Below, piece by piece: positions 7,392 to 17,278 of a DNA stretch of 40,579 nt (position 1 is its first letter; each line of letters begins with the position of its first letter). The notes below the pieces were generated by a model that was not told the DNA's origin, searched no databases, and saw only the letters and a list, made by a program, of their open reading frames with translations. A program made the position numbers and the translations under genes. The DNA lies in contig CAMDDF010000007.1 of the NCBI GenBank assembly GCA_945890885.1, forward strand, positions 1 to 40,579, written 5' to 3'. Origin of the DNA: Candidatus Kuenenia stuttgartensis (lineage in GTDB: Bacteria > Planctomycetota > Phycisphaerae > Sedimentisphaerales > CAMDDF01).

Positions 7392-9383
7392 GTGATATAT
7401 TTCGATAAGCAATCAAACAAAATAGATGTCGCGACATTTTTGAGCGACAAAGGCCCTCTTGCGGATTCTTTCGGGAATTTTGAAACTCGCCCTGAGCAAA
7501 TCGAAATGGCCAAAGCCGTTGACAGCGCACTTGAAAAAAAACATCATCTCGTAGTCGAAGCAGGTACCGGAGTTGGGAAAAGTTTTGCATATCTTGTGCC
7601 AGCGATAAAACAAGTCGTCGAAAAAAAAGTCAAAGTTATCATCAGTACATATACCATCAATCTCCAGGAACAACTCATCAATAAAGATATTCCGTTCCTG
7701 GCTGACTGCACCGGATTTGATTTTGAAGCAACGCTGGCAAAAGGCAGAGGCAATTATCTTTGCATACGCAGGCTTGAATATTCGCTGAATAAATATGCGG
7801 GGCTGTTTGACGAGTTCGGCCAGATGCTCATAGACATCAGCAAATGGGCAAAGGAAACTTCCGACGGCAGTTTAAGTTCACTGGGCTTTTCGCCGCCATC
7901 GCAGGTGTGGGATATGGTGCAAAGCGAACACGGCAACTGCAAGGGCAGAAAATGTCCGCATTATAAAAACTGCTTCTATTGGAAAGCCCGCCGCCGGCTC
8001 GAAAAAAGCGATATTATCGTAGCAAACCACGCGCTGCTTTTTAGTGATTTAATATTAAAGGAAAATTCGCCTGCGGGTGTGCTGCCGGATTATGAATATC
8101 TGATTATCGACGAGGCGCATAATATTGAGCCTGTCGCTGAGGAGCATTTCGGGATAAATGTCAGCAGTTTCGCGTTCAGTTTTATTTTGAATAATCTTTA
8201 TAATCCCAAGAGCCGCAGAGGCCTTTTGACACTGACAGGCAATAATGACATTGTTGAAAATGTAAAGGACTGCCAAGATGCGGTGAAAGTTTTTTTCAGG
8301 CAGATACAGGCATGGTTCGACAACACCCATTCAGGGGATAACCTGACGAAAAAATGTCCAGCCAATTTTGTTGATGACAATATTACAGCGTCATTGAAAA
8401 ATCTTCGCGCAAAAATAAACGAAGTTCTTAAAGCTGACAAAAAAGAAGAAGACGAAGATGACTCCGATGATTCTTTCGAGCTTCAACGAGCTTACGAGAG
8501 ATTACGAGACATTGAAAATGAAATCAAGCAGTTTCTGAGCCAGTCCATAGAAGAACAGGTATATTGGGTGGAATGTTCCAGCAACAAAAAAAATTATCGG
8601 CTCAGAAGCGCACCAGTTAAAGCAGCTGACGATATAAAGCGTGTATTGTTCGACAAATTCGCGTCGATTATTATGACCAGTGCCACACTCAATTGCGGAA
8701 ATAAAGACCAACAGCACGGGTTTGAATTTTTCACTTCGCGTATCGGGCTTGGTGAACATAAAACATTGTGTCTCGGCTCGCCATATGATTACGCCAGACA
8801 GGTGAGTCTTTATATCGAAAAAAATATGCCGGAACCAAGCAGCAAAGAATTTACAATAGCGGCAGTTGAAAAGATTAAAAAATATATCCTTATGACGGGC
8901 GGCAAAGCGTTTGTGCTGTTTACCAGCTATTCAATGCTCCAGCAAACGGCCAATCTTATGCAGAACTGGTTTAGTGAAAACAATATATTACTGTTGCAAC
9001 AGGGCAAGGAAATCGACCGCACAACGCTTTTGAAAATTTTCAAAGAAGATACCAACAGCGTACTGTTTGGCACCGACAGCTTCTGGCAGGGAGTTGATGT
9101 TCCGGGCGATTCGCTTAGCAATGTCATTATCGTGAAACTCCCATTTGCTGTGCCCAACCATCCGCTCATAGAGGGCAAGATTGAGCAGATTCGAAAAGAC
9201 GGCGGCAATCCGTTTTTTGATTTTCAGCTTCCTGCTGCGGTAATTAAATTTAAACAGGGGTTCGGCAGACTCATCCGCTCAAGCTCAGATACCGGTATCG
9301 TTGCGGTGCTTGACAGTCGAATGGTCACCAAGAAGTACGGCCAGATGTTTCTTGAAGCTATCCCGAAATGTAAAATGTGTTAA
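7392..9383 (+). CDS. dinG: DinG/XPD-family superfamily 2 DNA helicase
   Basis: ATP-dependent 5'-3' DNA helicase with an iron-sulfur domain, related to E. coli DinG and YoaA. The 663-residue protein has Walker A AGTGVGKS (57-64), the DEAH box (240-243), four cysteines for a [4Fe-4S] cluster (C124, C183, C188, C194), and the C-terminal blocks GTDSFWQGVDVPG and QGFGRLIRS. DinG-like helicases remove R-loops and unwind forked or D-loop DNA. An acidic Lys/Glu/Asp stretch (about 345-360) is inserted between motor elements. The start is GTG at 7392, 13 bases after the previous stop, without a clear Shine-Dalgarno. It ends convergently with the PAP2 gene, overlapping it by 3-4 bases. Confidence 0.9.
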   Translation: MIYFDKQSNKIDVATFLSDKGPLADSFGNFETRPEQIEMAKAVDSALEKKHHLVVEAGTGVGKSFAYLVPAIKQVVEKKVKVIISTYTINLQEQLINKDIPFLADCTGFDFEATLAKGRGNYLCIRRLEYSLNKYAGLFDEFGQMLIDISKWAKETSDGSLSSLGFSPPSQVWDMVQSEHGNCKGRKCPHYKNCFYWKARRRLEKSDIIVANHALLFSDLILKENSPAGVLPDYEYLIIDEAHNIEPVAEEHFGINVSSFAFSFILNNLYNPKSRRGLLTLTGNNDIVENVKDCQDAVKVFFRQIQAWFDNTHSGDNLTKKCPANFVDDNITASLKNLRAKINEVLKADKKEEDEDDSDDSFELQRAYERLRDIENEIKQFLSQSIEEQVYWVECSSNKKNYRLRSAPVKAADDIKRVLFDKFASIIMTSATLNCGNKDQQHGFEFFTSRIGLGEHKTLCLGSPYDYARQVSLYIEKNMPEPSSKEFTIAAVEKIKKYILMTGGKAFVLFTSYSMLQQTANLMQNWFSENNILLLQQGKEIDRTTLLKIFKEDTNSVLFGTDSFWQGVDVPGDSLSNVIIVKLPFAVPNHPLIEGKIEQIRKDGGNPFFDFQLPAAVIKFKQGFGRLIRSSSDTGIVAVLDSRMVTKKYGQMFLEAIPKCKMC

Positions 9384-10267
9384 AACTTTTTGACTAAAGA
9401 TACGCCAAGGTTCGCCTGCTGATAACTGTCAAGGTATGGCACTAATTTAAAGCCTGCTAATTCGAATTTTTTATGTTCCCCCGCAACCTGATGGCCGACG
9501 ATATGGCCGAGTACCATACCGAAAAGGACATCGCTTGCCCAGTGGTCGCCGGAATCCATCATACGGTATCCGACAACACCGGCTCCTATATATGCCGGTA
9601 TTCCGATTGCCGGGCCATAATATTCGTCCATTACAGCCGCAACGGTAAATGAGCTTGCGGTATGCCCGCTCGGCCAGCCATCACCCTTTTTGCCATTTGG
9701 GCAATCGTCACGGACAATAAGTTTCAAACTTAATATCGTTGTTCCGGTTATCGAGAGAGCTTCAATTAGTTTCCAGGAGCGGGCTTTATTGAATTCGTCG
9801 CCGCGACCGTGAGCGACCGCATACCATAGACCTGCCGATGCAAAATGAAATCCCGGGCCACCGACAATTGCAAGCCCCTCGTCCGACCATTTATCACGAA
9901 ACGTCTGCTTACGTTCAAAATCTTCTGCCATTCTGCCATCGGCTCCGCTTTGTCTAAGAGCTATGCTTCCGCCGATCGCCAGCATCAAAGCCGTAAAGTT
10001 TTCTTTTTGCGTCAGGATGCTTCTGCCATCGGTGATAACAGTATCGGGAACTGTCCATAAATCATCGTAGAGCGAATCAGTCAAATTGATATCTTCCACA
10101 GATGAAGCATTTTCGCCGTTCATTTTAGCTACGATTCCGCGATGGTCGGCACCTGAATCTTCCCCAAGCCGCTCAAAAAAAGTCTGATTAGCATCGACAT
10201 TTGCGGCGCATTGCAAAGTAATAAATAAGATTGAACAAGTTACAACCAAAGCAAAAGTTGATTTCAT
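9380..10267 (-). CDS. PAP2-superfamily phosphatase-like exported protein
   Basis: PAP2-type enzymes dephosphorylate lipids such as undecaprenyl or phosphatidate phosphates at the membrane. The 295-residue protein starts with a signal-like segment (about 1-21) and has the central PSGH motif (199-202) and a third motif with R235, H242 and D246. The first motif is degenerate: in K182-x6-C189-P190 the usual Arg is Cys, and R235 to H242 is one residue longer than canonical. I chose the ATG at 10267: it has GGAG seven bases upstream and begins right at the signal peptide. An in-frame ATG at 10297 would overlap guaA and spoil the signal. It follows guaA by 20 bases. Catalytic competence is uncertain. 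Confidence 0.82.
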   Translation of the reverse strand: MKSTFALVVTCSILFITLQCAANVDANQTFFERLGEDSGADHRGIVAKMNGENASSVEDINLTDSLYDDLWTVPDTVITDGRSILTQKENFTALMLAIGGSIALRQSGADGRMAEDFERKQTFRDKWSDEGLAIVGGPGFHFASAGLWYAVAHGRGDEFNKARSWKLIEALSITGTTILSLKLIVRDDCPNGKKGDGWPSGHTASSFTVAAVMDEYYGPAIGIPAYIGAGVVGYRMMDSGDHWASDVLFGMVLGHIVGHQVAGEHKKFELAGFKLVPYLDSYQQANLGVSLVKKF

Positions 10268-10287
10268 CCATGAACTCCAGCAAAATT

Positions 10288-11829
10288 TTATTCCCACTCG
10301 ATGGTGGCTGGCGGCTTTGATGATACATCATAGACGACGCGGTTTACGCCGCGAACTTCGTTGATGATTCTCGTTGAGATATTTCCGAGAACCTCATACG
10401 GGATATGCGAAAAATCAGCCGTCATAAAATCTGTGGTTTCAACGCATCGTATCGCCACGACATTTTCATAACTTCGTTCATCGCCCATTACGCCGACGGT
10501 TTCAACCGGCACCAGAACCGCAAGTGCCTGCGAAATCTTCCGGTAAAGACCAGCCGCTTTTATTTCATCTATCAGTATTTCGTCAGCTTCACGAAGAACA
10601 GCAAGACGTTTCTCGGTTATCTCGCCGATGATTCGCACTGCAAGACCAGGGCCAGGGAACGGATGCCGCCAAACCAGATCTTCGGGCAGGCCAAGATATT
10701 CGCCAACAAGGCGAACCTCATCTTTGAATAACTCCCTCAATGGCTCGACGAGTTTAAAGCCCAGCTTTTCGGGCAGGCCTCCGACGTTGTGATGCAGCTT
10801 AATATTTGCCGCAAGGTTGCCGTCTTTGTTGCCGGACTCAATAACGTCGGGATACAATGTTCCCTGAGCGAGGAATTTGGCATTTGGAATTTTTTTGGAT
10901 TCAGACTTAAATGCCTCAATGAATTCTGCGCCGATTATTTTTCGTTTTTTCTGCGGGTCTATTACGCCGCTTAATTTATCGAGAAACTGCTTGCCCCAGT
11001 CAACAACGTGCAGGTCGATATGGAAATGGTCGCGGAAAGTCGAGATGACTTCCTCACGTTCATTTTTTCGCAGCAGGCCGTTATCAACAAAGATACACAC
11101 AAGCTGGCTGCCGATTGCCTTGTGAATCAGCGAAGCGGTAACCGCAGAATCAACGCCGCCGCTTAAGCCGCAGATGACGGTTGCATCGCCGACTTTATCA
11201 CGGACAGCTTTTATCGCTTCTTCAACGAAATTGCTCATGTGCCAGTTGCCCTGACATTTGCATATTTCGTAGAGGAAATTTTTTAGCATATCTTTGCCGC
11301 GCGGTGTGTGCGTTACTTCCGGGTGGAACTGTACGCCAAAAAATGCCCGCGTTTTATGCTTCACCGCAGCGAATGGACACGTCGGAGTATTTGCTATCGC
11401 GATAAAATCATCATTGAGCTGATTAACCTGATCGCCGTGGCTCATCCATACCGTCGTTGAATCGGGCATATTTGCAAATAGCTGTTCTTTGTTGGTAATC
11501 TGCAATGATGTTCTGCCGTATTCGCGCGCCTTTGCAGGGGCGATATCTGCGCCGAGCATCTTGCATCCTATCTGCATACCATAGCAGATTCCCAATATCG
11601 GCACGCCAAGGTCAAATATTCTGGGGTCGCACGTTGGGGCACCTGGAGTATAAACACTTGCCGGCCCGCCTGAGAGTATCACACCATTTACGCCGAGTTT
11701 TTTTAGCTCGTCAGCGTTTACCGATGGCTGATAAATTACCGAATATACGTTATGTTCACGGACTCGGCGCGCGATAAGCTGGCCGTATTGGCTGCCGAAG
11801 TCGATGATGGCTATCGTTTCTCTTTTCAT
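10288..11829 (-). CDS. guaA: GMP synthase (glutamine-hydrolysing)
   Basis: Converts XMP to GMP with ATP and glutamine, the last step of guanine nucleotide synthesis. The 513-residue bifunctional protein has the class I glutaminase domain, with catalytic C82 in [10 protein letters not shown]169 and E171 in FHPEVTH. The synthetase follows, with the PP-loop [10 protein letters not shown] (221-230), then the C-terminal dimerisation domain ending in the conserved PPATIEWE. It begins 12 bases after the guaB stop and is surely cotranscribed with it. Confidence 0.98.
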   Translation of the reverse strand: MKRETIAIIDFGSQYGQLIARRVREHNVYSVIYQPSVNADELKKLGVNGVILSGGPASVYTPGAPTCDPRIFDLGVPILGICYGMQIGCKMLGADIAPAKAREYGRTSLQITNKEQLFANMPDSTTVWMSHGDQVNQLNDDFIAIANTPTCPFAAVKHKTRAFFGVQFHPEVTHTPRGKDMLKNFLYEICKCQGNWHMSNFVEEAIKAVRDKVGDATVICGLSGGVDSAVTASLIHKAIGSQLVCIFVDNGLLRKNEREEVISTFRDHFHIDLHVVDWGKQFLDKLSGVIDPQKKRKIIGAEFIEAFKSESKKIPNAKFLAQGTLYPDVIESGNKDGNLAANIKLHHNVGGLPEKLGFKLVEPLRELFKDEVRLVGEYLGLPEDLVWRHPFPGPGLAVRIIGEITEKRLAVLREADEILIDEIKAAGLYRKISQALAVLVPVETVGVMGDERSYENVVAIRCVETTDFMTADFSHIPYEVLGNISTRIINEVRGVNRVVYDVSSKPPATIEWE

Positions 11830-11841
11830 AATTCTTCAGAA

Positions 11842-13317
11842 TTAAATATTAGCATCTTCTGAGCCGCTATAATTAGGGGCTTCTCTTGTAATTTGTATAT
11901 CGTGCGGATGTGATTCGCTGATGCTTGCCGAGGACACACGAACAAATTTTGCATTTTGGCGGAGTTCTTCGATGGTGTCTGTTCCGCAGTATCCCATACC
12001 CGCACGAATACCGCCAACAAGCTGATAGACATAATCACTAAGTGTTCCGCGATACGGCACTCTACCTTCAACGCCTTCCGGTACGAGTTTATCCTTTTTT
12101 GTGGTTGCTTTTTGGCCGTAACGGTCTGCGGAGCCTTTGACCATCGCACCAAGCGAACCCATTCCGCGATATTCCTTGAATTGTCTTCCCTTATATATGA
12201 CAAGCTGGCCTGGGCTTTCTTTCAGCCCTGCCAGAAGTGAACCAAGCATTACTGAAGATGCACCTGCCGCCAGAGCCTTTGTTATATCGCCTGAATGACG
12301 AATTCCGCCGTCAGCGATAACCGGTATCCCGTGTTTCTGTGCAGCTTCGACGCAATCCATAATAGCGGTGATTTGCGGCACGCCTACCCCGCTGATAATC
12401 CTTGTAGTACAAATAGCACCTGGGCCTATGCCGACCTTGACAGCATTGACACCTGCTTTGATGAGGTCCTCGGCCGCTTGTTTGGTGGCGATGTTGCCTG
12501 CGATAATGTTAATGTCGTGTTTTTTCCTGATTTCTTTCACGGTTTCAATAACATTGGCTGAATGCCCGTGGGCAGTATCGACAACTATCACGTCAACTTC
12601 AGCGTCTATCAGAGCTTCGATTCTTGCGAAATCCAAAACTCCGACAGCAGCACCGACACGGAGCCTGCCCCTTGCATCACGGCAAGCCGTCGGGTAAAGC
12701 TTAACCCTGTCAATATCACGCATCGTAATCATCCCTGCCAGCTTGCCATCTTTGCTAACCAGCAAGAGTTTTTCAACCTTGTGTTTTTGCAGAATGTCTT
12801 TAGCCTGCTCAAGTGTGGTATTTTCACCAGCGGTAACCAGATTATTTTTGGTCATCACATCTTTAATCAGGACGTTATCGTCAGCAAGAAATTTTAAATC
12901 ACGCTTTGTAAGTATGCCCACAAGTTTGTTATCAGGATTGACAATCGGGATTCCCGATACGTGCTGAAGTTCCATCAGCTGTCTTGCCTGACTGACCGGA
13001 GCATCCGGCGTCAAAGTCAGCGGGTCAAGTATTATGCCATTTTCGCTGCGTTTTACCTTGGCGACTTCGCGCTTCTGTCCCTCGATGGAAAGGTTCTTAT
13101 GAATTATCCCGATGCCGCCTTCCTGTGCGAGGGCTATCGCAAGTTCGGATTCGGTTACGGTATCCATCGCCGCTGAAACTATCGGGATATTTATGCGGAT
13201 GTTATTGGTAAGCTGTGTATATGTCTGTGCCTGGCTGGGAACTATTTTACTGTATGCAGGGACCAGCAGAACATCATCGAAGGTGATGGCTTCGCCGATA
13301 ATTTTGTCTTGGTACAT
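11842..13317 (-). CDS. guaB: IMP dehydrogenase
   Basis: Oxidises IMP to XMP with NAD, the rate-limiting step towards GMP. The 491-residue protein is full length. It has a TIM-barrel catalytic domain with the loop [11 protein letters not shown] carrying catalytic C303, the flap with [10 protein letters not shown], and two CBS repeats (about 95-210) that normally sense adenine and guanine nucleotides. AAGGG lies just upstream of the ATG. It is the first gene of a guaBA operon, with a promoter-like TATAAT about 85 bases upstream and a leader palindrome between. Confidence 0.98.
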   Translation of the reverse strand: MYQDKIIGEAITFDDVLLVPAYSKIVPSQAQTYTQLTNNIRINIPIVSAAMDTVTESELAIALAQEGGIGIIHKNLSIEGQKREVAKVKRSENGIILDPLTLTPDAPVSQARQLMELQHVSGIPIVNPDNKLVGILTKRDLKFLADDNVLIKDVMTKNNLVTAGENTTLEQAKDILQKHKVEKLLLVSKDGKLAGMITMRDIDRVKLYPTACRDARGRLRVGAAVGVLDFARIEALIDAEVDVIVVDTAHGHSANVIETVKEIRKKHDINIIAGNIATKQAAEDLIKAGVNAVKVGIGPGAICTTRIISGVGVPQITAIMDCVEAAQKHGIPVIADGGIRHSGDITKALAAGASSVMLGSLLAGLKESPGQLVIYKGRQFKEYRGMGSLGAMVKGSADRYGQKATTKKDKLVPEGVEGRVPYRGTLSDYVYQLVGGIRAGMGYCGTDTIEELRQNAKFVRVSSASISESHPHDIQITREAPNYSGSEDANI

Positions 13318-13352
13318 CGTGAACCCTTTCCGGAAACGCCAAAAATGACAGT

Positions 13353-13374
13353 TTATAGGGAAATTCCCCTATAA
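13353..13374 (-). promoter_or_regulatory. Palindrome in the guaBA leader
   Basis: TTATAGGG (13353-13360) and CCCTATAA (13367-13374) form a perfect 8-base inverted repeat around six bases, 36-57 bases upstream of guaB and downstream of the likely promoter. It could be an operator or a leader hairpin. No U-run follows directly, so it is not a clear attenuator. Confidence 0.35.
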
Positions 13375-13402
13375 AAAGCCAAAGCCGACAAAAAATGCCA
13401 TA

Positions 13403-13408
13403 ATTATA
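13403..13408 (-). promoter_or_regulatory. Probable -10 element of guaBA
   Basis: Minus strand reads TATAAT here, preceded at about 17 bases only by a T-rich, poor -35. The predicted start near 13396 gives a leader of about 80 bases. Confidence 0.4.
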
Positions 13409-13522
13409 AGCTACGAATGATAACAACAAAACCCGTCAAAATCAATTGGAAAATTCCCAAAACCGCCATAGTTGGTGGTTTCAGGAGTCAAAAACGGTTA
13501 GCTGTCGCCGATATTTTCAAGC

Positions 13523-16500
13523 CTATTTCTTGAACAAATCCTTCAGTGCCTTGTCGAGCTGCTGTTCGATTACTTGTTTGCCCGTCTCCTGAATCAGTTT
13601 ATCCGTATTGAGTTTCGGAGCATTGACCGGGCCTTCGATTGCAAGTTTGATTCTGTTGCTGACTTCCTGACCTGCCTTGGCGGTCTGGCCCGCAACTGTC
13701 CACGGCAACGTAACAGACATACTCATCATCTTGTCGAGATAAACATTCCCTGTGAAATTCAAGGGAGTCTCGCCGATATTGATCTGCATATTATCATAAT
13801 GCATTTCGCCATTTTCAAAAACAAACTTTGTCGGCAGCATCTCTATTTTGACATTGGGATTGTTAATTCCCGAAAGATTTACAATCTGCGACATCACTCC
13901 GCCGCCAGCGATAGCTACATCATTCATCCACACTGTGCCTTCGACGACAATCTTGTTGTTATAGCCGCCGCTTAGCGGTATCGCAAGCCGGTCGCACTGA
14001 AAACTTGCAAGGCCGCTGACATCAGCAACTTGAGCAAACATAGGATTAAGATACTTGAGCAATTGATTTGCCATTATCTTATCAATCTTAATTTTATCAA
14101 GCACCAGTATTGGCTCAGGCATCTTTAGAATCGCAGGATTTTCGCCTAAATTGGCATTAGCGGCAAATTTCAGCATGCCCTCGTTCACCACCGTCGAAAA
14201 CGGCTTAATCGTCATCTGCCCGCTAATGATTTCAACATCAACTTCTGTCTTGCCGAAATTAAGCCCCATATAGCTGGCTCTATCAAAACCGAACTTTGTT
14301 TTTGCGTTCAAATTCGCAAGCATCTTATTCGGATCATTAACTGGATATTCACTGCTGAAAACGAGACTGTCAGCATTTCTGCCGGAAATCTCAAACCCAT
14401 CAGGCAGAAACGGCGAAACCATCTCTGTGACTGCGGCAAGTTCAATATCATAATCAAACTTAGCGTCTATCTTCTTGATGCTACCCGTCTGCTTGCTCGT
14501 CATCTGCCCCTTGATTAGCTTGATCTGCGGGCTTATCAGCTTCATATTTTCTATCGAAATGGATTTATCATCAAGGTCAACTCCGCCCTCGAAATCAAGC
14601 GAGACCGAATCCTGCTTAAACAGCACTTTGCCCTGATGCGTAAAATCAGGATTATCAATCCTTGTACCGATTGTCCGAAGACTAATGTATTTGTCCTTGA
14701 TTGCGATATCAACATCGCTCTTCAACTTGCCGGCAAATCCGAATTCAGATGGTATCGCTCCGGCCATAACCGCAAACGGCATCATCTTGCCCAGGTCGAT
14801 ATCGGCATTGAGCTTAACCGTTGAATCAGCCTTGGAATCACCCATCGCCAATGCATTTGCTGATACTTCAAGCTTGCCGCCCTGACCATTAAAATTAAAT
14901 TTGTCAATATTCAAAGTTTTGGCATCTTTGTTGTAGTCAATGCTGAAATCCGCAGTAGCGGCAGGCTCAGAAGCCGACCTGCCGTCCTTTGATATAGCAA
15001 GATTATTTATCTTTGCTAAGCCGTCAACAGCGATAGCTTTGTCGGTTATCTTTACATTGCCCTGCTGCTCGAACTGGCCTTTAAAGTTATAGCCGCCGAA
15101 ATCAAAGAACTGCCCAAGCTCATTTTGAAACTTCAAAAGGTCTGCCTTGGCTGAGTACTTAAGACTATCAAGTCCGCCAGTGCAACCTATATCAGCAAAG
15201 CCGCTTTTGACATTTCCTTTTTTGATGTTCCACAAATTCTGATTCTGCTCAACGTCAAAACCAAAATTAACACTTTCACTGAGAGAGACAGTTTTGCCCT
15301 GGGCAAGAGCTTTTAAGCCACCAAGCTCTGCATTCAAAACTAAATCTCGCTTGTTCTGGTCGGTCAGGCAAAGCAGATTCCCCGCAAGCGTCCCGCCAGT
15401 AATATTAACGCCTTCGCGAACATAAAAAGTCTTAGGCATTGTCTGGGCGGCTTTGGCAATATCAAGATTGAACCGCATCTCAAACTCGCCTTTGAAGCCT
15501 GCGGCCTTACCCAACTTGCCGCTTCCGTTAATCACAAGCCAGTCCGACATTACATCGAACTTTTCAAAATTGTAAGACTCATTATCTCCGGTGATTTTAA
15601 TATCCGTCCCGATTGTCTTGCTCTGTATCCTGTCGCCCTTCAGTGCGGCAAGGGCAATATCGATATCCTTGCAATCAATCCTGCCAACAATATCTGAAAC
15701 AGCACCTTTGTCAACGGCAACTGCAATATTAACATCGACGATACCCTTTGCATTTACGCCGGCATCCATAAGATCGAACAACGGCTGTAAACTTTCGAGG
15801 TCAACCGAATCTACCTTGACATTGAATTCCCCGCTTGTACCTTTGAGCGACCAGCCTTTGTTATCCGCTACAGGCAAAACTTTGCCGTCAGCCTTTATCG
15901 ACGAGTTGGTATCGCTAACACCATCCTCAATTGATGCTACGATATTGAGTTTGTTATAATTGTTAAGCCCTTTCAAATCCACTTTGGCGCCGATATTTCT
16001 GAATTCCACCTTTTTACCTGAATCCGCCTCGATGGTTACATTACCATTATTTACCTCAAGGTCAATTTTGGCGAAGCCCATCGGCACGCCGGCACTGGTC
16101 TCTGTTGGCCCTGCCTCTGCGATGGTACCTGTAGATGGCGAAGAAACATCTGCGGGTTTTTCGCTTGAGAGTTTCAGATAAACCTCGGGCTTGTCGATAA
16201 CCGTCTTGCCGAGGTTGGGCTGGGAAGTTAAAAATGATAAATAAGAGGGCTTAGTCGTTATCTTTTCGACACTTACATGCGTCAGTCCCGCATTGTCATT
16301 AAATTTGAAGCGGTCAATTACGATTCCCTTGAACCAGCCGACCGAAAGTACCCCTATATCGACCTTGCCGTCGATGGAATTATTGATTTTACCGACAATG
16401 AAGTCGTTGCCGCTCCTGCTGGATGCGTAAAAGGGTATCGCCGCCAAAACCACTACTACCAGCAATATCACTATTACCAAAAAATACTTAATAAAACTTA

Positions 16501-16543
16501 AAAAGCCGCTTTTTTTCCTATCATTTTTTCTTAGGGCGCACAT
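13523..16543 (-). CDS. Large AsmA-like membrane-anchored protein
   Basis: The 1006-residue protein has a basic cytoplasmic start, one transmembrane helix (about 18-40, rich in Ile/Val/Leu) and a very long, repetitive beta-rich region with alternating polar and hydrophobic residues. The early blocks DRFKFNDNAGLTHVSVEKI and VIDKPEVYLKL, and the C-terminal LNFTGNVYLDKMMSMSVTLP plus KLAIEGPVNAPKLN, are typical of the AsmA/YhdP group. Relatives of this group are thought to bridge inner and outer membranes and move phospholipid. The C-terminal tail (about 975-1006) is a helical Lys/Gln-rich segment. AAGGGGG sits seven bases before the ATG. It stands alone with its own promoter region (about 16600-16650). 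Family membership is seen; lipid transport is inference. Confidence 0.85.
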   Translation of the reverse strand: MCALRKNDRKKSGFLSFIKYFLVIVILLVVVVLAAIPFYASSRSGNDFIVGKINNSIDGKVDIGVLSVGWFKGIVIDRFKFNDNAGLTHVSVEKITTKPSYLSFLTSQPNLGKTVIDKPEVYLKLSSEKPADVSSPSTGTIAEAGPTETSAGVPMGFAKIDLEVNNGNVTIEADSGKKVEFRNIGAKVDLKGLNNYNKLNIVASIEDGVSDTNSSIKADGKVLPVADNKGWSLKGTSGEFNVKVDSVDLESLQPLFDLMDAGVNAKGIVDVNIAVAVDKGAVSDIVGRIDCKDIDIALAALKGDRIQSKTIGTDIKITGDNESYNFEKFDVMSDWLVINGSGKLGKAAGFKGEFEMRFNLDIAKAAQTMPKTFYVREGVNITGGTLAGNLLCLTDQNKRDLVLNAELGGLKALAQGKTVSLSESVNFGFDVEQNQNLWNIKKGNVKSGFADIGCTGGLDSLKYSAKADLLKFQNELGQFFDFGGYNFKGQFEQQGNVKITDKAIAVDGLAKINNLAISKDGRSASEPAATADFSIDYNKDAKTLNIDKFNFNGQGGKLEVSANALAMGDSKADSTVKLNADIDLGKMMPFAVMAGAIPSEFGFAGKLKSDVDIAIKDKYISLRTIGTRIDNPDFTHQGKVLFKQDSVSLDFEGGVDLDDKSISIENMKLISPQIKLIKGQMTSKQTGSIKKIDAKFDYDIELAAVTEMVSPFLPDGFEISGRNADSLVFSSEYPVNDPNKMLANLNAKTKFGFDRASYMGLNFGKTEVDVEIISGQMTIKPFSTVVNEGMLKFAANANLGENPAILKMPEPILVLDKIKIDKIMANQLLKYLNPMFAQVADVSGLASFQCDRLAIPLSGGYNNKIVVEGTVWMNDVAIAGGGVMSQIVNLSGINNPNVKIEMLPTKFVFENGEMHYDNMQINIGETPLNFTGNVYLDKMMSMSVTLPWTVAGQTAKAGQEVSNRIKLAIEGPVNAPKLNTDKLIQETGKQVIEQQLDKALKDLFKK

Positions 16544-16592
16544 ATCAAGCCCCCTTTCTTTTTATCTGATTTTCCATAATTTATATTTCATT

Positions 16593-16645
16593 CCTTGATG
16601 TAATATTTTATACCCCCTTGATGCGCATGCCAATACATTTTTTCA
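16593..16645 (-). promoter_or_regulatory. Promoter region of the AsmA-like gene with a direct repeat
   Basis: Minus strand TTGGCA is followed 17 bases later by TAAAAT (or 15 bases by TATAAA). The 8-mer CATCAAGG occurs twice on the minus strand (16623-16616 and 16600-16593), 23 bases apart and flanking the -10, which would suit an operator. This is a pattern observation only. Confidence 0.35.
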
Positions 16646-16715
16646 CAAATTTCAAATGCATAATTGATGAAGAAGATTTAAAGAGGCAAAAAACCTGAAA
16701 ATTGGTGCCCAAAAC

Positions 16716-17273
16716 TTATTTGTCGTCTGTTTTTTTGGGACTGGCATGAAATAGGTTGGATATTACCATAAGAGCTACCGCCACGCAGAGCATCGAATCA
16801 GCGATGTTAAATGCGGGCCAATGCTGCTCTCTGCCGTTGAGACTAATATAAAAGTCAAGAAAATCGCGGACTTTGCCGTCGTTGAATATTCTGTCATATA
16901 AATTGCCGATAATGCCTGCGGCAAACAGGCTTACGGCAATAAATGTGATTCGGTGAACTATCTGGCCTGTGAAAAAAACCAGAACAATCAGCGTAAGGGC
17001 GACAAATGAAACCCCGATAAGAAAAAATTTCTGGCCCTGAAAACTGCTCCATGCGGCACCGGTATTTTCAGCCTTGACAAGATTAAAGAATCCTTCTATG
17101 ACCGGCGTTTGAAACAGGCCTATATTATCAAGATATGCAAAAGAAGCCTGCTTTGACCACAGATCTGCCGATACACCGACAGCAACGATGATAATAAACG
17201 CAAATATCGCACCCTTTGCTGGCAGAGCGGGCTTGAAATGTTTTAACGCATTAGAAATAGCTCTCAAAAGCAC
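16716..17273 (-). CDS. lspA: Lipoprotein signal peptidase (signal peptidase II)
   Basis: Membrane aspartyl protease that cleaves the signal peptide of lipidated prolipoproteins before the lipobox Cys. The 185-residue protein has four hydrophobic helices. Family motifs are DLWSKQ (near 37), ENTGAAWS (about 69-76), GNLYDR (123-128), VRDFLDFY with D137, and FNIADS with D159; D137 and D159 match the catalytic pair. The start is GTG at 17273, five bases after the stop of a TPR lipoprotein gene, so translation is probably coupled. The tail ends in a charged KKTDDK. Confidence 0.95.
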   Translation of the reverse strand: MLLRAISNALKHFKPALPAKGAIFAFIIIVAVGVSADLWSKQASFAYLDNIGLFQTPVIEGFFNLVKAENTGAAWSSFQGQKFFLIGVSFVALTLIVLVFFTGQIVHRITFIAVSLFAAGIIGNLYDRIFNDGKVRDFLDFYISLNGREQHWPAFNIADSMLCVAVALMVISNLFHASPKKTDDK

Positions 17274-17278
17274 CCGAC

